A stretch of DNA of 64,000 nt, taken from Molossus alvarezi. Its lineage: Eukaryota > Chordata > Mammalia > Chiroptera > Molossidae. The stretch is taken from the NCBI GenBank assembly GCA_037176705.1, contig CM073891.1, positions 89,982,327 to 90,046,326 of the forward strand, written 5' to 3'. Made by a program: the position numbers and the translations under genes. Of this stretch, positions 56,445 through 64,000 are shown in pieces; within the stretch, counting starts at the first letter, position 1, and every line of letters starts with the position of its first letter. The notes under the pieces were generated by a model. It saw nothing but the letters and a program-made list of their open reading frames with translations, was not told where the DNA came from and did no database searches.

Positions 56445-56665
56445 AGATCATTTAGTTCTCCAACCTGACTATGCATTAGAGTCTCATCAAAATGCTGTGC
56501 ATGGATTAACTGCTTCAGAAATTTGAGGAGTCTGTTAAGCAAGCAGCATCCTGCACTTCATACCTAGAGGTTGTGATTTTAAGCAAGTGCCTCAGGTAAA
56601 CTTGGGGCAGCTGATCCACACAGATAATATTTAAAACTCTTTTAAGAGTCCTGTTCATTTTACTC
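56445..56665 (+). mobile_element. Possible MER5A-like hAT remnant
   Basis: The phrases CTGACTATGCATTAGAGTCTCATC and GATTTTAAGCAAGTGCCTCAGGT resemble the MER5A order. It is strongly decayed. Confidence 0.4.
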
Positions 56666-56949
56666 ATGAGGAAATGTGCCGGGGTAGCACCACAGAATCA
56701 CTTGGGGACTTACTTGGAATATGCTAGATCAGTCAAGACAGTTGAAGCTATGCTGTGCAAAATTCCCGAAATCTCAAAAGTTTAAACAAAGTGTATTTCT
56801 TGCTTACACTATTGGTCAGCCATGAGTCATGATTGCTTTGCATCTCAATATACACTATGTAATTGCAAAGGCAGGGACAATGGAGTAAGGCTAACCATGC
56901 ACAAGTTTTTAAAGGTTGGATATAAATACCTTTAAAGAACCAATGTCAT

Positions 56950-57125
56950 CAATGGCATTGGGAGTCAGAAAGACTTGTGCTTAAATACTCTAGCTCCCTT
57001 TATAGACTGTGTGACTTTGGGCAAATTTCTCAACTTCTTTGAGTCTCTGCTCATCTGTAAAATGGGGATGATAATATCAACTATTTCTAATTGTTGTTAT
57101 GAGGCTGATAGTGGACATTCACATT
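56950..57125 (+). mobile_element. MIR
   Basis: The classic order GGGAGTCAGAAAGACTTG, GACTGTGTGACTTTGGGCAAAT, CTTTGAGTCTCTGCTCATCTGTAAAATGGGGATGATAATA and TTGTTATGAGG occurs on the plus strand. Confidence 0.88.
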
Positions 57126-57339
57126 TGTTATTGTTACCAAACTAAGTATAAAAATGTATTACAGAAGGAGAAGAATAGCCTGTATAAGAGACGCCCTCCA
57201 GTTATACCAACATTCTTGTCTGTCCTTTAGCAACTCTTTTTGCTCTATTTGAAGTTCCCTTCTTTTATTATCTTCTCTCTCCTGCAATCTATCCTGTCTA
57301 CAGGATCTGGCTTTATTCTCCACATCCTTCTGTAGTGAA

Positions 57340-58150
57340 AGATCATCAATTCATGTGTTCAACAGAGTTATCCACTATGTACTACGTGACAGGCATTATA
57401 TTTGGTGCTGGAGGAAACAAATAATATGTTCCATGTTCTTTAGGTATTTCCAGTCTAGATGGGAAGCAAGGATAAAACAAAATGGAATATGTCCTCTAAA
57501 GGAGGCCAATGTACCCACGAGGCAAAGAGAACATGGAGGATGACACTCAGTTTGTACACCAGCCTGAGCTGCCTTTCCCAAGAATAAGGCAAGAGGACAC
57601 AGCATGTGCAAAGATAGAGACACTAATCATAGATATTCAAGGGACTGCAAATAGGGGCATATTGTAGTGTGGAGAATGTGAATGGGGGAGATAGGTATTG
57701 GGGCTTTGGGGAGGGTACTTAGGACAAATAAATGGCAAAATCTTAAAGATCCATCATTGTATATATGTTTGGTTTAAATATTTTCCTCCTGTATGCAAAA
57801 GGGAGAAATCCCGAAGAAATGTGACGAGGGGTTCAATAGGACCAGGTTGGCGTTTTGAAAGTAGTGCTCCGGCTGGAGACTTTAGAGGAAGAGTGAAAAC
57901 AGTCTATGAAGGAAAGAAATGCAGTCGGCACTCAAGAAAGAGTGCCAGCTGGAATGGACTGGGGCAGCAGATTTGGGGGGTGCGTATAAGAGATACAGCA
58001 ACACGGACTGAGTGATGGGAGCTCAGGCACATCTGAAGCATCTGAGAGGACATGCAGGTCTCAGGCCAAAAAATGGGTGAAGTGTAGCAGATTCTCTGAG
58101 ACAAAGAAGAGAGGAGCAGCAGGTCAAGGGCAAGTGGGACTGTTAGAGGT
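57340..58150 (-). mobile_element. LINE-2 fragments
   Basis: The plus strand reads as the complement of L2: GTTCAACAGAGTTATCCACTATGTACTACGTGACAGGCATTATATTTGGTGCTGG, later CAGCATGTGCAAAGATAGAGAC. The right part is poorly preserved. Confidence 0.55.
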
Positions 58151-59086
58151 GTATCCACCTGTTATACAGATCTATAGCACAAATGATTTGTATTTATACA
58201 CAACCTTATGTGTGATCAATGTTTGCCATAGTATATATTGGCTTTTCAGCAACTGTAGACTACCTGAAAGCATTAATATTCATTTCAACTTCTGCTGAGA
58301 TCCCACAGCTCACTTAGCACAACACTTAGAAAGTTCTCATAGAATGTTCATGAGATAAAAATATATCAAATTTGGATTTTCTGGTTTTGTTCATCTGCTA
58401 CATTACTGTTCGCATGAGTTCTTGTTCCTCTTTTTTTTTGCCCTCCACCTTTGATGCTCTCTGTGTCTTACATACTCACTTTCTTAGAGTTTAGAGCATT
58501 TATCTCGTTATCTTACATCTGTACAATATTTTTAAACATTTAATATAATATCAATTGTTTCTATTAACCTATTTTATTATTTTATTTGGTCCTTTAAAAG
58601 TTCTTTATGTTTTCTTGGAATCTGTCTCTTCCCTCTTCTTCCACTTGCAAGTTTTTAAATCCTTTCCCACCCATTTTCATTTTCTATGTCAGACTTCTAA
58701 GCAGGTCCTGTGTCCCTTTAAAGTTTACAGTTCTTTACAGCACTATGTTTCTCCCATCTGTTTATTTAGATTCAGCACCATAAGTCTCTCGTTATGTATT
58801 TTCTTTTATTTATTTTAATTTCTATGCTAACTTTGAAATTCACAATGTATAAAATGAATATTTTGTGAAGAAAACAGCACATGAAATAGAGCTGGCCCTT
58901 AAAGCTGAATTTCCTTCCTCCCTAACCCATGTCCTCTGGAGAATAATTTTGTTATGTGAGTTGTCTGGGTTTAGTGCTAAGGGGCGAAGCTTGGACCTCC
59001 TCCTTGAGTCTTTGGAAGGCACCAACACCCTGCTGTGGTGACTCTCCCATTTTCTTCTCTTTTTAAGTCCCTCTTGGTGTAAAATA
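58151..59086. other. Presumed intron 1 sequence without recognised genes
   Basis: AT- and pyrimidine-rich. No exon or named repeat was recognised. Confidence 0.45.
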
Positions 59087-59094
59087 TTCTAGAA

Positions 59095-61969
59095 CAGGGG
59101 TGGGGAAATGTTTTTCTGCCAAGGGCCATTTGGATATTTATAATATCATTCATGGGCCATACAAAGTTATCAACTTAAAAATTAGCCTGCTGTATTTGGT
59201 CAAACATTTAATTAACTCACCCCTAATGTGATGGCTGGAACTGCTTCTCTCTGGTGAGGCTGTGATGTCAGCCGGTATTGATGATGTTGCTACTCACAAC
59301 CGCTTTTCCGGGTTTGCGTTGGTTAGTCTGGAGTGCAGTAGACCCTTTGCGATGGTACGTTTTGAAAAGAACTGCTCGCAGCAGTTAAATTGTTCCAAAC
59401 ACAGATGCATATTTCAGTGTATTCTCCTCAAAGTAGGAGATTCATCACTGCTTATGCAACATTTATAGAACTCAGGCAGTGGGAGGTTGTTGTACCTAGC
59501 TTTCAGCTCGTCATCTCTTTGCAGCTAAATGGATTGTGTTGTAGGTTTTCAGGCACATCAGCTGGTTCCACATTGAACTGTATAGCAAAGATATCCAGTT
59601 CCACTTGTTTACTTTTCATGTCCCTGAATCTTTCATTAAATGCCTTAAATTAGTTTTACACATTCACCAGCATATTCACATGTCATAGAAAGCATTTGTC
59701 CTTGCAGAGTGGGGAAATGCACTGTTATTCCTTTTGAGTTGCACTTTCCATGCCTTAATTTAGCTTCAAATTATTTCACGTTTGAAAGCAGGGAGCTGAG
59801 AAGGTGCTTGGGGCCCTGCAGCACGACGTTCAGCTCTGAGAAGTTTGGTAATGTCCACTATGGACTCTAAATCACACAGCCACTTGTTGTCCTTGAATTC
59901 CCTGACAGGTTTTCCCTTCATCTCCATGAACTGCTTAACTTCATCCAGCAGTTTGTAAAACCTCAGGAGCATGGTCCTACAACTTAAGCCACCACACTTC
60001 ACAGTGATAAACGAGATCACTGCACTCAGAGTCAAGATCAGTGAGTAAGTCCTTAAACCGGCAGCTGTTAAACTCTCTGCTTTTGACAAAATGTATGCAT
60101 GACACTACTGTTCATTTCGCATTGTTGAACCACAGTGACTGTGCACAGAGACTTTCTTGGTTTTTTGATGCAGTGGTTTATAATTAAATCACTTGGATCA
60201 AGACAATTAAGTTCTTTCTGGACAAATACAATTAACCCTTTTTGCAAGCCAGCCATGGCTGGAGCTCCATCTGTAGGAAGGCCACTTAACTTTTCAAATG
60301 TTAGCTCAAGTTTTTTGATTGATAAAACAAGTCTCTCAAACAAGTCCTCACCGCTTGCATGCCTGGCTTCCAGTGACAGCAGTTCCTCTTGTGTGTCAAA
60401 CCCTGCAGCTATCCGACAAGTATTTGTTATAACTGTTGTCTGGTCAAAAGCAAGAGAGAAAAAATGGAAATCTCCTGCAGAATCCTTTAGTGTTTTCCTA
60501 ATATCTTGTGTTAAATCAGTAATCCGATTTGAGCTGGTTCTCTGAGACAAACTAACACTGAAACAATTTTACTTTGTCCGGTGCTAAGAACTCTGCCATA
60601 GCCACCATGAATTCTTTCACAAACTCTCCCTCTACATGAGGCCTCAGCTTCTTTGTGATTAGCTTGCTCACTATACAACTCACCTGAATAACGTTGTCTC
60701 TGTCTCAATGAGGCTTAGTGAAAGTGACTTGTTGTGACTCCAAACTCCTCTGAAGAGCATTGATTTTATCCAGACACATTTGACCTCCCAATTCATTGTT
60801 TAGTATGTTTCGAGCTGTAATGACATTCCAGGATGGCTTTTTTCATTACTGCTAATGCATCGCCACAAACTAGGCACACAGGTTTGCCTTTGACTTAAAA
60901 AAAAAAAATCATTTGTCCATTTCTCTTGGAAAGATCGAAACTCTGTGTCAACTTTTCTTTTCTTTGTAGTTGCCATTTGCAGATGTCACACCACTTAAGT
61001 TTTAATAACTATCCAGTGTGCGTGTCACCAGCCGTCAGAGACCAAGGGTTGCCAGGGAGGTTTTGGCAGTGAGATACCCAAGGTAAGAAAGCATGCAGAG
61101 CTGACATCAGGAGGATCAGCAAATGGCAGCAGCACCTTTATCAACACCTCTAACAGCTTTATAGACTCGTGCAACGGGCTGATCTACACAGGGTGGTGGG
61201 TGGCGCATGTGTCCTACACTTTTGTTGTGTGATGCTTATGTAAGAAAGCAGGGTCTGCACCTATACAACCAGTTCCAGGGTCATGTCCTGAACCATGGCC
61301 TCTATCAACAACAGGCCACATTCCCAGGCCCCATAATAAGCAACATGATTATTTTGCTTTGGTCTCTGTTCTAATCCTGCATCTTGGATTTGAAACATAT
61401 CCAACATTTGTATCATCAACTCTTGAGGTCTTTTCTGTGTACCATAATTTCCTTAATCTTCATCTGAAATTCAGTTTTTGCGAGGATTGTTGATCGATCG
61501 TGGACGTGTGAATAAAGGTTGGATTGGAGTTATCCTCTGTGTTGACAAAGAGGTCAATAACATCATCGCAAGGTCATCAACATCATGAGGACTTATCTCA
61601 TCTCATCATCACCAGATCAACATAGTTTCGCCAGTGTGTTAACACTTTTGCAATGTGTACACTCCCAGCCTGCTGACACTGACTGTCCTATGAATCACTG
61701 CAATACAGGCAGTTGAGCCGTGGGCAGCCAACAATAAGCATACGTGTCTGTCCCGTTATGTACTCGTACATGTCCTGTCTATCCTGTAATGGACGTTCCT
61801 TGCTTGTCCCTCAAAATCTACATTATTATTATTCACTTAATATATATTTATGAAAAAATCTCCTAGATTTATTGAATTTAAAGTCCTGCCTATGGTTGCC
61901 TTGGCAGGGCCAGACCAAATGATTTTGTGGGCCTTATATGGCCCATGGGCCAGGCATTCCCTACCCCTG
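59095..61969 (-). mobile_element. hAT-superfamily DNA transposon, 2.9 kb, nearly complete but dead
   Basis: Terminal inverted repeats are CAGGGGTGGGGAA at 59095 and, from the right end, CAGGGGTAGGGAA (complement of 61957-61969). The 8-bp TSDs are TTCTAGAA (59087-59094) and TTCTAAAG (61970-61977), 6/8 matching with a central TA, as usual for hAT. The inner TIR has the GGGCCAT / GGCCCA words common in Charlie-like ends. A broken transposase lies on the minus strand. The roughly 1-kb right part (60980-61969) is non-coding. Confidence 0.9.
59190..60976 (-). pseudogene. hAT transposase, broken
   Basis: The minus-strand reading starts near 60976 with MATTKKRKVDTEFRSFQEKW, typical of the Charlie-like/GTF2IRD2-type transposase. 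Traces of a BED-like zinc finger (CVPSL..C) follow near 60880. The longest open part, 60068-60550, has LAFDQTTVITNTCR and LSGLPTDGAPAMAGLQKGL, the catalytic-core motif around the D of TDGAPAM, then INHCI. The next part (59766-60089) holds MEMKGKPVREFKDNKWLCDL near the C-terminal third. Frameshifts at about 60080, 60520 and 60720 and several stops kill it. Domain assignment is from family knowledge. Confidence 0.87.
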
Positions 61970-61977
61970 TTCTAAAG

Positions 61978-62318
61978 AAATCCAGATGTACCTGAGAGAA
62001 AATTGAAATCTGATTTTTTACAACTTGTCAATTGTGGAATGCTTCTCAATAGCTGTGTGGCTGTTTCCCTGTCTCCTTATCTCAAATGGATAGACTAGAT
62101 AGATGGAGAATACTGGAAAGAAATGCACTCTACCAACAAAAAAAATATTATTGTTCAGTTTTCTACTCTCACTGATCCTCAAACCTGGTCTTTTTAAAAT
62201 CTCTTTGTTTCATCATAAAAATAGAAAGAAAACCCAGGAACTGGAAAAATAAGTAAGGAAACAGCACAGGGTAAAGAGAAGAGTAAAAATGAACAAGGTG
62301 TTAGAAATAGTCACAAAA
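61978..62318. other. Presumed intron 1 sequence, nothing recognised
   Basis: Unremarkable AT-rich sequence. Confidence 0.45.
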
Positions 62319-62524
62319 GCCTGGCCGATGTGGCTCAGTGGTTGAGCATCGTCTTATGCACCAGGATGTCGCCAGTTCAATTCCCAGTCAGAGCACATGC
62401 CCAGGTTGTGAGCCAAATCCCCAGTGGGGGCATGCAGGAGGTAGCCAATCAATGTTCTCTCTCATTGATGTTTCTATCTCTCTCTCCCTCTCCTATCTAA
62501 AATCAATAAAGAAAAAAAATAAAT
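62319..62524 (+). mobile_element. Second-subfamily bat tRNA-SINE
   Basis: Head GCCTGGCCGATGTGGCTCAG, the phrase TTCAATTCCCAGTCAGAGCACATGCCC, and the end AAAATCAATAAAG. A perfect 14-bp TSD AAATAGTCACAAAA lies at 62305-62318 and 62525-62538. Confidence 0.96.
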
Positions 62525-62538
62525 AAATAGTCACAAAA

Positions 62539-64000
62539 CAACGATGTTGTACAGGGAATGTCACTGGAACTATGGACGTAGCCTAGGCAAGTTTAAAAAG
62601 TTTTTATCTAGGAAATTTTTAAAATTTTCCTCTCCAAAATGAGGAAAATTTAGTGCAATTAACTTTATTCAATTACTTACATAAACAACAATTAAATTAC
62701 AGGCTTGTTTTACTGATCAGTATCTACCAATTGGGGAAGGACTAAGGCCACCTTGATGTCTATGTAACTATTAAAAAGACAGAATTACTGATGATTCAGT
62801 GTTAAGCAATAAGAAAATAGGATTCCATTAGTAAAGTGAAATTTACACCAATGTATTAGGAGTATACTTATTACCACTGTGGAACCTCTGAAGACAAATA
62901 TATTCAGCTGTGGTTGCCTTCACTGGCTCTAGAGTCAGACAGATTTTGATTGGAAATGTTGGGCAAGACAAGGGTCTCATGATCTGGGCTATTCTTACTA
63001 AATGCTACTCCTGCTAAATGTTAAAATTTGGCACAGTATTTTTTAGACCAGCTATCAACAGGATGAACTTGACAGGAACCCAACCTGATAAGTGTAGCTG
63101 ACTGCAACTCATAAAAATTTAATTTTAGTTTCTGTTTAACTTATGCCCATAGGTTTCTGGGGTGAGGCATACTCTCCTTTGCTATAAAGTATCATTTCCA
63201 TGAAAACTGAAACACAGTTCTAAGATCTCTTCCATCTTAAAGATAATAAGACGCCAACCTCATGCTGATGACTCATGGTGAGCATTTGATATGAAAGGGA
63301 AGGGGTATCATATTCTGTCAAGCTGACATGACTGGTTGTATAGCTGGGAGGGACTCTGGGGCATTCATCAAATGACACATAAAAGAAGACCCACTGCTAC
63401 TTCAGTTCTCATGGGCTGATAATGTAGAAATAAAATGGAATAAGCATTGCTGAGAGAGTCCCTTTTAAAGAAAGAGTCCGGAAACTATTAGGAAAGTAGG
63501 GCCAGCGCACATCTTGTGCCTCAGTTCTCAGAACTGCTATTAAGTTGCTAAATCTATTGCTAAACTCAGCTCAAGGCTGAATCATAAACATCCTGGAACA
63601 AAAACTGCTGTATGGACACCCCGGACTTTACCTCCTCCTTGTGATTTTCATCTCCCTTGTTAGCATATTGAAACTAACCAATTCCTATTAACCTAGTCAG
63701 CAATCCTTCACTTCCATGAGAATTACATTTTGTTTTCTCCAGAGCACAGTTTGAGTTGCTACCTGAATCTGCCTTTCCTGATTGCAATTCTTTGCTAAAA
63801 TAAATGCCTTATGATCTTTATAAAAGCCTGAACCTTTCCTCTGGTTAACAAGGCTCCTCCCCGGTGATTAGAATCACTGCAGTTTTCTACCTTAAAGACA
63901 TTGCGTAGCATGTTATCAGTTGAGGAAATGCTACGATGTTATCTCTTCTGTGGTTTGACCTATTTAAAGCATTATCATGAAGAGAGTTGCCTGAGTCATT
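62539..64000. other. Presumed intron 1 sequence; possible LTR near its end
   Basis: No exon was recognised. The 63340-63880 stretch has an AATAAA (63799-63804) and an ending CTGGTTAACA that could be an old LTR, but no TSD or partner was found, so it is not called. Confidence 0.35.

Noticed and set aside
60135..60545. 136-codon plus-strand ORF
   Set aside because: Shadow of the hAT transposase, whose family motifs are on the minus strand.
63340..63880. Possible LTR with AATAAA and a CTGGTTAACA end
   Set aside because: No TSD, no clear TG start, and no second copy in the window to compare with.
43438..64000. Search for SLC13A1 exon 1
   Set aside because: No segment with a start codon, one hydrophobic helix and a phase-0 donor was convincing, so exon 1 is taken to lie beyond the right edge.

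Overview
The window is mammalian nuclear DNA, most likely from a bat of the suborder Yangochiroptera. The main clue is about twenty tRNA-derived SINEs of the bat Ves type (A box TGGCTCAGCGG, B box GGTTCGGTTCC, C/T-rich 3' part, A-rich tail), most with clear target-site duplications (TSDs). L1 retrotransposons and ancient mammal-wide repeats (L2, MIR, MER5A, MER3) fill most of the rest. No Helitrons were recognised, but that does not settle the bat family.

The only host protein gene I can support is SLC13A1 (Na+/sulfate cotransporter NaS1) on the minus strand. Five consecutive coding exons, equivalent to human exons 2-6, lie at 43309-43437, 30673-30809, 28511-28698, 27651-27708 and 27520-27568. 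All have GT-AG borders and compatible phases, giving 187 codons without a stop. Exon 1 (expected above 43437) and exon 7 onward (expected below 27520) were not found. The window is therefore essentially the introns of one transporter gene, and introns 1, 2 and 6 are swollen by retroelements.

Layout. 1-5600: a truncated L1 with 5' UTR and broken ORF1, an L1 3'-end stub and old L1 debris. 6232-12417: a full-length plus-strand L1 with broken ORFs and a perfect 14-bp TSD. 12460-14400: an old L1 split by a probable solo LTR, which itself holds a SINE. 15004-21731: a full-length minus-strand L1 with an 11-bp TSD, tandem repeats in its 5' UTR and a possible short 3' transduction. 22400-27420: L2, a truncated HAL1/L1 copy and an old L1 3' end. 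27520-30809: exons 6 to 3. 31000-43300: intron 2, with SINEs, L1 and L2 pieces, a MER3-like hAT and a processed NTAN1 pseudogene (39170-40325). 43309-43437: exon 2. 43440-64000: presumed intron 1, with SINEs, MER5A, a complete HAL1-type half-L1 with an intact 313-codon ORF1 (49071-51242), an old minus-strand L1 (51965-54680) and a 2.9-kb hAT transposon fossil (59095-61969).

The most interesting object is the HAL1 element. It has an intact L1 ORF1, only the first few codons of ORF2, then a 3' UTR that looks spliced together from two L1 3'-end types, all inside a 16-bp TSD. It appears to be a relatively recent non-autonomous retrotransposon that carries its own RNA-binding protein and would borrow L1 reverse transcriptase. 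Family names come from recognition by reading; no database search was run.
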